Below, piece by piece: positions 46,791 through 58,300 of a DNA stretch of 64,000 nucleotides; the first letter of the stretch is position 1; every line of letters begins with the position of its first letter. Under the pieces are notes generated by a model, which had not been told where the DNA came from, did no database searches, and saw nothing but the letters and a program-made list of their open reading frames with translations. The position numbers and the translations under genes are program-made. The DNA comes from Amphiura filiformis. Its lineage: Eukaryota; Echinodermata; Ophiuroidea; Amphilepidida; Amphiuridae. The stretch covers positions 35,736,548 through 35,800,547 of the forward strand of contig NC_092641.1 in the NCBI RefSeq assembly GCF_039555335.1, read 5' to 3'.

Positions 46791-48791
46791 TTATACATGT
46801 ATATGTTTTTGCTTCTCGTATCAAAACAACTGGAACAAAACAGTTTGGACACACTGTTTTAATGGTAGGCCTCACTGTGAGATAGAGGCCTTTAAAAAGG
46901 ATGAGGGTAATAAAGACTGGCTGGTGCATTGCATTGCATTGAAAAATCTTACACACGGTTAGGTGAAGTGCATGGCAGCTAGCCAGTGAGGGTTTCACAT
47001 GATCTTACATCAACAATTTACTTATAATGAAATACAGTAATGAAAGCGACAGGGAAACTAACACCAATCCCACTTTATAGGTAAAAACCCAATGGGGTAA
47101 AATGAATGTATTTAGACTGACTGCCCCTCCTGGCTGACCCAACATCAAAAACCATATCCACACTTCAGAAGAAATATATCCATATAATCCATAATCAATA
47201 TTGGCATCAAAATACAAAAATATAAATATCATAATTAACATCATCACTATATACAATCAAATATGACTTAATTACACACAGCGTACACACCAGGTAAATA
47301 ATTATTTTTGTAAAGCAGTAAACAAACCAATAGAAATACGCCCTGTAGCGAATCACATGGATTTGCAAATGCACCGTCAGGTGCTGCTGAGTTACAAAAT
47401 AGCTTAATTCAGGCCTGTAACTAGGATTTATTTGTGGGCTGATTTTGAAAAAAAGTGATCTGGGGGAAAATTTTGAAAAAGTGGACTGGGGGAAATTTTT
47501 TTGAAAAAGTAGACTTTTTTGTGTGCAAAATTTGAACCTTTTTTGAGTAAAAAAGGCATAGCTCGCAAACAGCACTTTTTAATTTGGGTAAAAAAGGGGG
47601 GACTTTTTTGGCCTTTAGTAATTTGGGGGTAGGGGCATGTAGTACTTATACCTATGTGTTCTTTCAGCTGATAAAGAATAATTTCTGGTAATATTTTGCC
47701 CACTTTTGCTGGGGGAATTCACATTGCCCAAGACAGCTGCAAGATAGTGGAAGGAAGGATATTACCAGTCCACAATGGGTGAACATTACTGAACAAGAAA
47801 TGTGTGGACGCCTGCGATTTGAGTTATGTCACACTGTTCAAACTTAGACAGAGAAGCAAACACTATCAACGCACTGTTGCGTTTATGAACCACAAAAGGC
47901 GGGTGCTCTACTAATATAACAAAGTCATGCCTATAGGGATGAACACATTCAAATCATATACTCTCATCACTATCCCATTACAATGACAACAATTTGAGTC
48001 TTTTTTTCACATAAATTCTGATTTCCCATCTTAAAAAATTGCCATCACGTTTTGTTACCTGGAGAGATTTGACCATGTCCTTTTTCAACCAAATTGACAG
48101 TAATATAAACTCTTGTAGTGAGGGATCAACATTTAACCACAAATTGCCTCAGGCAAAACTCACTTCTAACCAAATATCACACAAGGTCATTTTTATGTAA
48201 CTCATTGACCCATTTGTGTTATATACTGCCCCTAGCTTTAATGACATCCTTGTGATCTGGTCAACTCATTGACAGATACAAACCTCAGGAGGGAATTCAA
48301 TTTTTGATCAATTCTCTGCAGGTAGTGAAACGTAATGCCTAATGTGACATATTATACACTGTGAACTGAAAAATCACTGCTCAAGACAAATAAAAACCAA
48401 AATTTAGTAGGATCTCTATACTACTCTAGTCTTACTGTACAGTTACTAATTAGATTATTCTTTGAAGGCATTTTTCTGTTTAAATTTAATACTTAGACCT
48501 GAGATTACTCAACATGTTACCATGGTTCAAAATAAAGAGATCCATGGATCACAATTAGTATCACCTACTTAAAGTGTTGTCCATTTTCTGATGTTATACT
48601 AATTGTGTCATGCAATGTACATCTATGTGTATGCTTGACCTAATAAAATTCATGAAGAACCCACAATTGTGAATATCAATGACACCTAGATGATCTTTGA
48701 TTATCTTTGACCCACGTTTATAAGAGTGATATAGTTGACCTGTCTGGTCTATATTGTGTGTTAAAGAAAATAGACAACGTATAGGACTTAC
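46791..48791. other. No gene seen
   Basis: Contains GGGGGAAATTTTTTTGAAAAAGT-type low complexity at 47450-47620. Minus frames there are compositional. Confidence 0.35.
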
Positions 48792-48835
48792 TTGAATAAT
48801 TTGTGATGCTTCTGGCGAGATGTCACAAGACAATT
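48792..48835 (-). CDS. Weak candidate exon of a minus-strand gene
   Basis: On the minus strand a TTTTCTATTGCGAG acceptor precedes a 44-nt segment, followed by a consensus GTAAGT donor. It reads LSCDISPEASQIIQ and ends in phase 0, so it could join the segment at 39953-40129. There is no homology evidence, and a 44-nt frame with splice-like borders can occur by chance. Confidence 0.2.
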
Positions 48836-49384
48836 CTCGCAATAGAAAATATAAATATTAAGCCACAATGTTATAAGGCCCGCCGATTACGAGCTGATCA
48901 AACTATAAAGCCGTTCTGTACAATTTTATAATATGAAACTTGTTCATTTTTTTTCAAACCTGATTTTTTGTCATATTTGTAATGTTTCCACAAGTCATAA
49001 CTTCCATCTAAATGGAATCAAAGTTACTAAATTGAACAAGGTAAGTCCAATTATAATAATACAATCAAGACTTGCCTATAACAATTTTGATATTGGAGAA
49101 TGAAGATACTAGTAATTGGTTTATTTATTTTTATATTTACATATATACTTAATTTTAGATTAATAATTCTTATGAAAATGTTAAAATTGAAATAATAAAT
49201 AATCTAAAGTTAAATAAAAAGTACAAAACTTGGTTTGTAATTAAAAGTTTGTTAATTCTCTTTTGAATCTTCATTTATTTATTGCTTGCTTGATTGATAT
49301 ACATTTAAAAGAAATAATTCTAATGAAAATATTAAAATAATAATGTAAAATTAAGGAATCGGATAGCAACATCAGTATTTTTTG

Positions 49385-49500
49385 TAGGACCTGAGAGCAC
49401 ATCAGACACCAAATTGCATCTGAAAAGAAGGAATCTCCTAATGATATTATATAATTTAGATTTTTGAAATTTGCAAAATAATACAAATTTTATAGTAATT
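49385..49500. mobile_element. Half copy of the family-A palindromic MITE
   Basis: GGACCTGAGAGCACATCAGA..CACCAAATTGCATCTG, then AATGATATTATATAATTTAG, match one arm of the elements at 14400, 32762 and 38249. It is truncated at a T-run near 49499. Confidence 0.7.
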
Positions 49501-49629
49501 TTTTTTTTTTTTTTTATTCAGTTATCGATGCAGAAAAAAATGAAACAAAATATATTTCCCAGTGCAATATGTACATTTTCAAATGAAAGTATACAATTTT
49601 GAGTTAAAAATTGATAGGAAAAGAAAATG

Positions 49630-49695
49630 GAAGGAATTGAACCCGGTACCTTGCGCACATTTCACTACACTTATCAACTGCGCCATAGACCCTAG
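49630..49695 (-). repeat. tRNA-derived SINE head
   Basis: The minus strand reads GGTCTATGGCGCAGTTGATA (A box) and, about 35 nt on, CCGGGTTCAATTCC (B box). A box TGGCGCAGTTGA and B box GGTTCAATTCC match Pol III promoters well. No convincing acceptor-stem pairing is seen, so this is called a SINE rather than a tRNA gene. Confidence 0.6.
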
Positions 49696-50279
49696 TGATT
49701 AGTACTGAAATTTAGAGCATACTGATATCATAACATCTAGGAGCCATATTTATCAGTCTCCTCCACAGCTGGAACCAAACTAGCAGCTGAAGAGACTAAA
49801 TTATAATAGTGATTTCATTCATAATTGCCTACCCATAATTCCAAAGCAAAAAGCTTGGTTTTTTGCTTTGAGTGTCAAATGTCAGAAGGTAATGAGAAAA
49901 ATATGATCTATAATATGACACCAAAAACTCATCAACAATGAGAAAAATAGGGGGGTGATACTGTTGAACAGACCTTTAACACTTTTCGTCGGTTATCTCA
50001 AAAAGATAAATATGTCAGTTATGCCCTTTTGACATAAGGCAGAAAATAATAGTAGGCATATGTAGAATTTCATTTGTCAAACATACTTGAAATGTATATA
50101 CAGAATTGTCTATATTTTGTGCTACTGAGATCAACGAGGTAGGTAAAAATTGGGCACCTTTTCAAGTTAATTCATACATGTACATGAAGTGTAGACCAGA
50201 CCCTCTCAACTAGTTTATTTGAAGTGCCAACTGGGAAATTTTAGTGATCATGAAGTGGCAACATTTTATGGGAGGGTTT

Positions 50280-50440
50280 TGCGAGGGAGCGTGCGCGTGA
50301 CTGAACGCATAGTGAATGGGGTCCAGGGGCCCGCCTTATGGCCCCTGGAGGGGTCCACTGTGAAAGCGCCGGCCGCGGGGGTCCTGGGGGCAGTGCCCTC
50401 AGAAGCTCTGAGATTTTAGGGCTTTCTGAAGGCTTAGATG
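50280..50440. other. GC-rich island of unknown origin
   Basis: A GC-rich patch in AT-rich surroundings (GGGGCCCGCCTTATGGCCCC, GCGCCGGCCGCGGGGGTCCT). Open on both strands only because of its composition. It may be the interior of an unrecognised repeat. Confidence 0.4.
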
Positions 50441-50880
50441 AGGTGTTTTCACCCATTTTTGTTTAAAATGTATGTGAAAAAAATTAGTAAATTAAACGTG
50501 CGCCACTTGCCTACAACTGTGTAACTAAGTTTCAAGTGATTACAAGAGATTTAAAATCTTTAATAAATAATGCTAATTGAGCAAACTCCCCAGTAAAGTG
50601 GTCCGATTCCGTTTCTAAGGCATAAGTTGGGACATGTGTAAACATTAGGTTTGAAAAAAAAAATTAACCAATTTTCTATTATAAGATAATATTATGGCTT
50701 TTTACGTTGTACACAACACATTGGGTGCAGCAGATAATGCATTTTGTGAAATTTGCTGTGATAAATCCACCTTATAGTAATCTATTCACATAGGTTTAAT
50801 CGAAATTCATATATTAGATGGAATACATTTGAATAATTTATAAAACTGAACTACAAGTTGTCTTCATCTGCCGCACCGGT

Positions 50881-51046
50881 TTAATGGGCTATTCCATGTG
50901 AAATCCATACACCACCACTCCACACAAGGAGTGTAAAATGGGCTTACCTGATTGGGTGACTCCATTTGAAATCTACACACCCTGTGTGAGAGATTAAGGA
51001 TGTGCCTTCCATAGGGGGTGTATGGATTTCAACTGGAATAGCCTAA
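50881..51046. mobile_element. Fold-back MITE, about 166 bp
   Basis: Left TAATGGGCTATTCCATGTGAAA..TCCATACACC and right GGTGTATGGATTTCAACTGG..AATAGCCTAATT are inverted ends, with a secondary GAAATC(C)ATACACC copy inside. Confidence 0.8.
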
Positions 51047-51344
51047 TTCAGCTGTCTATAGTAGTGACTGATGGCAATTCCACAAAAATACCAATGCATA
51101 TTATAAAAGTGCGTGTAAAATACATAGAATTTCATAATTTTCCAAATATACAAATTTTAAGCAACATTGAATTGTTCTTATACAGTAAATTTCAACATAT
51201 ATGTAAGTTGTATATATACCATTTACCAATATTTACAAATGTGCAAAATGCTACAAGAACTTTGTCCCTGCCAGTTTGATGACCTATTATAAATGACATA
51301 TGATATTCATGAATCGATCAGCATTTCACTTTGAAAGCAACACT

Positions 51345-51572
51345 CAATTATATTGAGGGTTCAGAACCAGAAAGCTGTAAATGAGCATAAAGTTGGCTCC
51401 TTGCATTGGCCTTCAAAAATCTTCTGTCTTTGAAAATGAATATTTCTCCACAATGTCTTCTGTTTTCTAATGAATTTTGTCATAATGGACATAGTGCCCT
51501 GGTGACTTATTGCTCATTTTGTGGGAGCAGGTGATTGTGAGTAGAGGGTTTCTGGCTCTCAACCCTCGATAT
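51345..51572. mobile_element. Fold-back MITE, family F copy 1
   Basis: Left TATATTGAGGGTTCAGAACC..AGAAA and right TTTCTGGCTCTCAACCCTCG..ATATGC are inverted. Terminal sequence is related to 62510-62823. Confidence 0.75.
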
Positions 51573-51984
51573 GCAGCATCACGTAGCTAAAAGTACGCTT
51601 AACAATGACCGTGTTACGTGACGTGTTATGAATTCGAACAATTCATGTGGGCGCTGGCCGTAGTATTTGGACATCACCTGATTACGCGCTAGTGTGATTG
51701 GTTGCTAGCAGTATTTCCCTAATAGGCTATTCGATTTTTTACAGGGAAAACGAAAGATACAGTTAAAATTATAAATAGATAAATCCAAGATATACATCCA
51801 AGATGGTTGAAATTGTCCAAAGGTAAAGTGCTATGGTTATGTGCTTCTGAGGAATGAGGCCCTGTGACCTTACGAAACAGTTCTGTAAAGCAATGTAGCT
51901 GTATCAAGTCCAATTAATTAATCTGTTAAAATTATATTTTAAATGGCGTGACTGTGGGTCGAGCAAACTGGCATATGAAAATAT

Positions 51985-52690
51985 TGAGAGAAAAAAAATC
52001 AGGACTCAGCGGCGATTGAACCCCAGTCGCTGGATTACCGGTCCAGCGCTTTACCACTGTACTACCTGAGTTCACAGTCGGTACTGGGCAATCTCAACTT
52101 TCCCCATGATAACTCTCTCATTGTGTCTCAGCGGCCAATTATATATTAAATAATGAAGAAGGAGGCGGCCTATATGCTTCACTCTAGCAGGGAGTAAGGC
52201 AATGAAACACAAATTAATATATCGAGGATCGGATATTGCGATCAAGCCAGAAATTATAATTTAAATGGGCGTGATTGGGGCTCGAGCAAACTGGCATATG
52301 AAAATATTGAGAGAAAAAAAATTAGGACTCATGAGGGATTGAACCCTGGTAAGCTGGATTACCGGTCCAGAGCTTTACCACTGTACTACCTGAGTTCACA
52401 GTGCAGTCGGTACTCGGGCAATCTCAACTTAAGTCCCCATGATAACTCTCTCATTGTGTCTCAGCGGCCAATTATATATTAAATAATGAAGAAGGAGGTG
52501 ACTTATATGCTTCACCCTAGCAGGGCGTAAGGCGAAACACAAATTAATCACAATGAGAACAATGAGAAATTAATGGGGATCCAAGTTGAGATTATAATTT
52601 AAATCGGGTAGTGAGTGGTAAAGCTCTGGACGAGATGGGTTCAACCCGCTGAGTCCTGATTTTTCTCTCTCAATATTTTCATATGCCAGT
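51985..52690 (-). repeat. SINE cluster: tandem copies plus an inverted partial copy
   Basis: Minus-strand tRNA-like heads GGTAGTACAGTGGTAAAGCG...GGTTCAATC lie at about 52010-52075 and 52325-52395. They sit in a roughly 310-bp tandem unit that also contains CAGCGGCCAATTATATATTA and GAGCAAACTGGCATATGAAA. A third, plus-strand, partial copy occurs at 52600-52695. The tRNA-like head includes GGACCGGTAATCCAGCG. Confidence 0.8.
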
Positions 52691-52725
52691 TTGCTCGAGA
52701 TTTCGGCTTGATCGCTTATTTCGAA

Positions 52726-52978
52726 AATCATATGTGACCCATCACATCGAAACACGGCAGTTGTCCCAAAAATGAACTTACAGGTTTCTTTACCAGAGTA
52801 AAGGACTGTTTTTAAGCTTTAAACTGACACCTCATCCGCTGATGTCGCATGTAGAATGGTGATTTTATGTGACAAATAGATTTCAAATTCCTTACTATTT
52901 GGGACACATTCTTTATTATCTTTAAATGTGGGTTTACGACAACTGCCGTGTTTCGATGTGATGGGTCACATATATTAA
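52726..52978. mobile_element. MITE with TATGTGACCCATCACATCGA ends
   Basis: Left CATATGTGACCCATCACATC..GAAACACGGCAGTTGTC and right GACAACTGCCGTGTTTCGAT..GTGATGGGTCACATAT form inverted repeats of about 37 bp with one difference. About 253 bp, non-coding. Inserted next to the inverted SINE copy. Confidence 0.88.
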
Positions 52979-53111
52979 TTTGTGTTTCGCATTGTCTTAC
53001 GCCCTGCTAGGGTGAAGCATATAGGCTGCCTCCTTCTTCATTATTTAAAATTATATTTTGTTTTCAAATTTAAAAGAAAATTTGACGTAAATTGAATTTA
53101 AAAAGTGAAAA

Positions 53112-53304
53112 GTGACGGTCAGAATGAGGTTAATGACTTTGCATCAGTTATTTTTCAGGTATTGTGAAATATCTAAACATTGTGCTTTGGACCTTGGAAT
53201 ATCCCTCGGGCTGCACCCCTTGGGATATTCCTCAGTTCCAAAGCACAATAGATATTTCACAATACCCTCAAAACAACTGATGCGCAGTTATTAACCTCTA
53301 TAAG
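53112..53304. mobile_element. Palindromic MITE, family E copy 2
   Basis: Begins TGACGGTCAGAATGAGGTTA and ends TGCGCAGTTATTAACCTCTA. The two arms (ATATCTAAACATTGTGCTTT and its complement) meet at CTCGGGCTGCACCCCTTGGG. Closely related to 30983-31186. Confidence 0.85.
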
Positions 53305-54632
53305 CATTTTCCAAAACAAATTTCCACTAGGCAGGGACAATAAATCACACACATCATTGTACCCATAATATAATAATATAGAAGGCACAAAACCAATTAT
53401 TTAACATTTCTGACTTGACATAATTTGCATTATTTTACATATACTCCGAAATACTACAATCTACTACAAAACAGACTTAATAAAAAATGACTTAGCAAGA
53501 ACTCATCAAATAATAATCACACGCTTGGCCATATGACATAAATACAGCAACAACTGATAACAAAAGATCATGTGACAAATATAAACCAATTTGAAGAATA
53601 CCTATACATAATTATATACTTTACCATAATATCATATGACATGAACAATTAGGAGGGGCACTCAATACTAAAATGGCATTATGTGCAGTGCCAAAGACCC
53701 CTTGTTTGTTTTTGCCGATTTGCCGCAAAGACACTATTCTTTTGGCGTTTTCCCCCAAAGACATCCTTTCCCCCACCCCATATTTTTGGTGTTTTTCCCA
53801 AAGTCCCCATTCTTTTCTTGTTTTCCCTTTTCTTATCTTGCTCCCAAGACTCTTTTTGTAGAAAAATTCCTGTTACAACATCTGCCCTCATAAGACCGTA
53901 TTTTTATAATCTGCTCCTCTCATTTTTATGATAGTCCTTCGAAAGGCCCTCATTTTATAGTATCTACCCCATTTTAGTATCTTACCTAAAAGGATCCCCA
54001 TTATTTTAGCATTTGCCCCAGATAGACCCAACCCCAATGTTGAAAGTTGCAGCCACACATGCATGTCACTTCACTATTGGAGTGCCACTCCCTGGATGAA
54101 AATGCTACATTCACTCTGCTCCTCTTCTGACATATTTGTCCAAACGCAGTCATGATATCTTTCATGTTAATGCAAAAGCATACAACGCTGTGCATGATTT
54201 GCTGATCAGCCCTTGTGAATATGCAAGACTTTGCCTGTTGGAGAGTCTACAATATTGGTCAGTCTAGAGTTCTTAGCACCAATCCAACTAGCAGGGAAGT
54301 AGCATTACGGTAACAGATAGACGGATTGAAGCTATGAGGAAGACTTGATTGGCACCAACATACTTGAATCCTAATCCATTATTATTGTTCAAGGTAAAAC
54401 TGGTATCACCATTGTACAGTAAAAGTGATGCTCTAATTCCACTGTAGTAATATGTGACAAATGAATTAACACAATCATAAACACATCACATATAAAGTAA
54501 TTACCCCCTTCATTATCAGATAATAACTCAAAATCTATGCATCCAATTTGAAACACAATTTTTTCTGCAAATTTTGATGCCTCATTTGTCTTAATAGTCC
54601 AACACTTGTTGCCATGGTTACCCTCTGAATGA

Positions 54633-54836
54633 AAACTACGCAGATTTAAAAGTTGCATCTACACTACCAGAAAGTTTTGGTTTTTTATTTTGCTGCTGGT
54701 CGTAACTGCTCACTGTGGGCCATCCTTGACCAGTCATGAAGATAATGTAATGGTACACAAACTTCAAAAGGAATTAGTGCAGCTTGGAATCTGTATCTAT
54801 TCATTCAGCTATCCAGACAAACAAGGCGTCAAATTG
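54633..54836 (+). CDS. Unrecognised plus-strand gene, third-last exon (5' border uncertain)
   Basis: The frame is open from about 54633 and ends at a GTAAAAAT donor after 54836, phase 0. It reads LLLVVTAHCGPSLTSHEDNV, then MVHKLQKELVQLGICIYSFS and YPDKQGVKL. A hydrophobic strand, an amphipathic helix and a second strand (ICIYSFSY) resemble one beta-alpha-beta unit of a von Willebrand A or Rossmann-like fold; this is inference from pattern only. The upstream acceptor is unclear: AG at 54670 lacks a good pyrimidine tract, so the true start could lie anywhere up to about 54690. It joins in phase to the next two exons. Confidence 0.5.
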
Positions 54837-54847
54837 GTAAAAATAGG

Positions 54848-54853
54848 TTTATT
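54848..54853 (-). terminator. Candidate poly(A) signal of the nuclear receptor gene
   Basis: AATAAA on the minus strand (TTTATT on plus), about 330 bp beyond the receptor stop codon. It is the first canonical hexamer seen downstream of the stop. It lies 12 bp inside the plus-strand intron. Confidence 0.35.
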
Positions 54854-54967
54854 TTTACTCTTCCAGTTTTTAAAATTCAATGCATACATGTAGATGAGTT
54901 ATTGTCTCATAGTAAAGGGAGATACATAATACTAAATTTTGTGATGTGTTCATAAACATTTCTTCAG

Positions 54968-55086
54968 CCATTCTTGACACACTTGGGTCCTGATGGGACC
55001 AGGCTGAAACAAAATGCTCAAGTCATGCTAAAAACTCTATCTAAGCATGCTGGCATAAATGGAAAGTGGAATTTAACATACACCAG
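54968..55086 (+). CDS. Unrecognised plus-strand gene, penultimate exon
   Basis: Acceptor CATTTCTTCAG, donor GTAAAC after 55086, 119 nt, phase 0 in and 2 out. It encodes PFLTHLGPDGTRLKQNAQVM then LKTLSKHAGINGKWNLTYT. The frame joins the exon before it and the one after it without a stop, which is the main evidence. The receptor gene's probable poly(A) signal (54848-54853) means receptor transcripts would run antisense to this exon. Confidence 0.6.
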
Positions 55087-55183
55087 GTAAACAATTGCAG
55101 CTGGTTTGGACATATAGTGCAACTGAAATTGAGATACCAATGTGGTGTTCCATGGGGTGGATGGAATGCCAGCAGGGAGCCAA

Positions 55184-55312
55184 TCAAGCACAGTTGATAT
55201 CAAACATTTCAGCTAACAGTGGAGTGATAACATTTGAATGCAGTTCCACCTGCATGATGTCATTTTTGTAAGTGTCTGTTACATTGCGTAGATCTGCTAA
55301 CACCATTATGAC
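55184..55312 (-). CDS. Nuclear receptor terminal exon: LBD helices 10-12 and AF-2
   Basis: Acceptor CCCTGTTTGCAG, 42 codons, then TGA at 55184-55186. It reads VIMVLADLRNVTDTYKNDIM (helix 10/11, with the common LR motif) and QVELHSNVITPLLAEMFDIN-CA. LLAEMF fits the AF-2 consensus (two hydrophobics, any, Glu, two hydrophobics) that recruits LxxLL coactivators, so activation function looks intact. The exon lies wholly within a plus-strand gene's last intron. Confidence 0.88.
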   Translation of the reverse strand, partial: VIMVLADLRNVTDTYKNDIMQVELHSNVITPLLAEMFDINCA

Positions 55313-58300
55313 CTGCAAACAGGGGCAAGAAATATAACATTATCAATACATGTACCGTAGGCCTAATATATATATCCAAATTGAAGTAATTTAACATGAT
55401 GTGTCAATGACTGGGCCATATAGTACTCTGAACCCCCAACTAGGGCTATACATGTCTTTTCATTTCACAAGATCTATACAATTTCTATGTTTTTGTTTGC
55501 CCCAGCCAGAGGGAAGTGCTACCTAAGACCATCATCTAACTGACATTTTTTTTTCTTTTTTTTTTCCAGAGAAACATTTATCGCACTGTCAGAGAAAACA
55601 GTGGGCCGAAGTAGCCCCAATCTGATATCTGAGCACCAACAAATATAAATAGCATAGATAAATCAATAACCAAGATCAGCCAATACTAAAAAAAAATCAT
55701 AGTTAATTTTTCAGTTTTAGGAAAGGGTCATTATCTGTAACAGAGAAGTAGCTCTGCACATCGCTATTGAACAAACTCAGTGAGATTTCATCACTCTCTG
55801 TCACATTCACCATGTTGTGTGTATATGCTTTCTTAATTGTAATGTGATCTAGCAAAATCAGTCTGAAGTCAGAAATATTGATTTTGAGATACAGCCAAAC
55901 AAAGGAAATATTTCCTTTTGTTTCCCATTGTTTTATAAATTTTTGACGGCTCTGATATTTTATCAGACTAGAAAAATTAACTATTAAGACATTTACGGAC
56001 TTAGGCGAAAAAGCTGGCGAGATATTTTAGATAATATTTACAATTTTTCCAATAGTAAAAGTTGGAATCAGAGTTGGAAGTTTTTGCTATCCCATAATTA
56101 TTAGTCCTAAAATTTAGGTTAAACTAATTAATTGATATTAATTAATGCAAATTAACGACTCAAATATTTTGTGGTTTCAAGCATTTCCTTGACAGCATGC
56201 GGGAACCGAGTTTCCTATGTTAACTGCTAATATCTTTTGAAGTGGTTGTCCAAATTCAATGGGTTTTTGCAAAATGTAGCCTTGCAAATGCTATTTCTTA
56301 CAATCCTATAAGAAACTGAAATTGAATGTCTGACTTGAGACTGATTTTGCTTGATCACACAATTATGGCATACTAGGCTAATATGGCATACACTGCCATT
56401 GTCTTCTTATGGGCTGTATTACCCTATTGACCTTTGCGAAGTGATCTCAATACAAGGTTGTACTTGCATGTTGTTTGTTTGTATGCCTTTCATTCACATA
56501 CTTTAATTACTACACATGACATGTGAAAACAATCTAGTGAGTTGTCAGAAAAATGTGCTTGCATGGCAAACCTTGCTTTGGTACCAAGATAGGTTAGTTA
56601 ACCAATCACATTTATTTTCTTAAATTTCTTGGGCTGACCCAATGATATTAGTATCATCATAACATCATGTCAACATTTACAACAGAAACAAAATTGCAAA
56701 CTCCCCCCCCCCCCTGAAAAAACCAACATCACCACATGGTCAGGTTAAGAGTTACATGTACAGTAAGAATTCCAACTGAATGAACACAGCTTTCAACTTG
56801 GATACAACAGTAGCCAATCACAAAAGCGTTGGCATGGTTGGATTCAATTCCACGTCACTCACGCACAGTCGCACACACTGGTGTACATCACACAGTGAAC
56901 ACAAAAAAATTGTTGTCAGGCTGTGTTCATTCAATTGGAATTTCCACTGTAGTTTTAAGTATTTGTAATACTATCAAAACAGGACTGCAATGTATTAATG
57001 GAATATGCTTACCTTGGGAAAGTTGACAGCCAATCCACGTTGCTCCAATTTACACCTCAAACCTTCTGCTAGTTGTTCTTGAGCTGATTCCACAATTTTC
57101 TTACTTTCATCACCAAGACCTGGCCGATCTAAAACAAAATTGATATAATTCAACATTCAAAGAATATATAATATTGGCTTAAAAGCTTCTCTAATAGATT
57201 TGCTCTTAATTGATGCAAAATATCCTTATTGCATCATCAATAGTTGAATTCAAGTTGATCTCACTGGCATCCTTCGTTTCTGTCTGTAGCAATGGTACTT
57301 AAGAAAGTTTGCTATGCATGTATGGAATTGTGTATGCCATAATAATGCCTCACTGAATACTTCCCTTCTCAGTGTCCTCTACACAATGTTACCTTGCAGA
57401 ACAAGGGGAGACACATTCGTCCACATCCAAATGTGAGATTTCTTGATACTTATCAACACTAAGATGTATTTTTTCACTTGAAACTGATAAAATACAATAT
57501 ATCTCAGACCCCAACACGCATTGCTATGTGAACTCCAATTTAGCACTATGAGTTGGCCATAATTGTTTTGTTTGTTTTTTTGTCCATATGTTCAATTGTG
57601 AAAAAATTCCACAAAGTTTGAAAGAAAAAACACACATAATCCCAGCCCAACGCTACCAAACCATCAGCCAAACATTAACCTCATCTTACACAATGAATTT
57701 TTTGCGGGGGTGCAACATTTAATTCATGATTTTTCACATTTATTGCTACTTTGTCAAATATTGAAAACACATTGTCTAAGTTAATTGAATAGACAAAAAG
57801 TCTCATCTGAACATAATTTAGGCAAGACAAAAAGCATGTAATAGTCAACCCATTTAGCCTATTTTGATATGGTTTTAAGCACCCACTGTGCTATTCATAT
57901 CAAACACTGTTCGTATATAATATAGGCCTTTTGCAGTACTATATACATGTATACTGTTTTCATATCTTTCATTATAACTATTAATACAATGAATGGACTT
58001 GCAGAACATGTAAATTTTGTTGAATATATTTGACAGTATATACCTGGTGAGAATATGCAAAGAGCATATAACACGCTAAACTCCGATGTGGTCAGCTGCA
58101 GTGGAAGGAGTTTATCTGCCAAATGTGCGATTTCATCAAATACGTTACCCATTCCAGCTTTGTTGCACATATCTCTTGTGTACACGTGCCCTGGATTGAA
58201 GTAACTCTCTACTAGTCTTTTACTGTCATTGAAGCGAAAAACTGACCCAATGAACACAAACTCCACAAAGGCACCTGAAATGATAAGATGTCAAGATGGT

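Noticed and set aside
49630..49695. Functional tRNA gene
   Set aside because: A and B boxes are present but no convincing acceptor-stem pairing. Similar heads occur at several other sites, so a tRNA-derived SINE is more likely.
50219..50456. GC-rich frames on both strands (Pro/Gly/Ala rich)
   Set aside because: Open because of GC composition over about 150 bp. No splice sites and no homology pattern.
53673..53931. Several overlapping frames rich in Pro/Phe/Lys
   Set aside because: Simple-sequence-like repeats of a CCCCAAAGAC phrase; all frames on both strands are open together.
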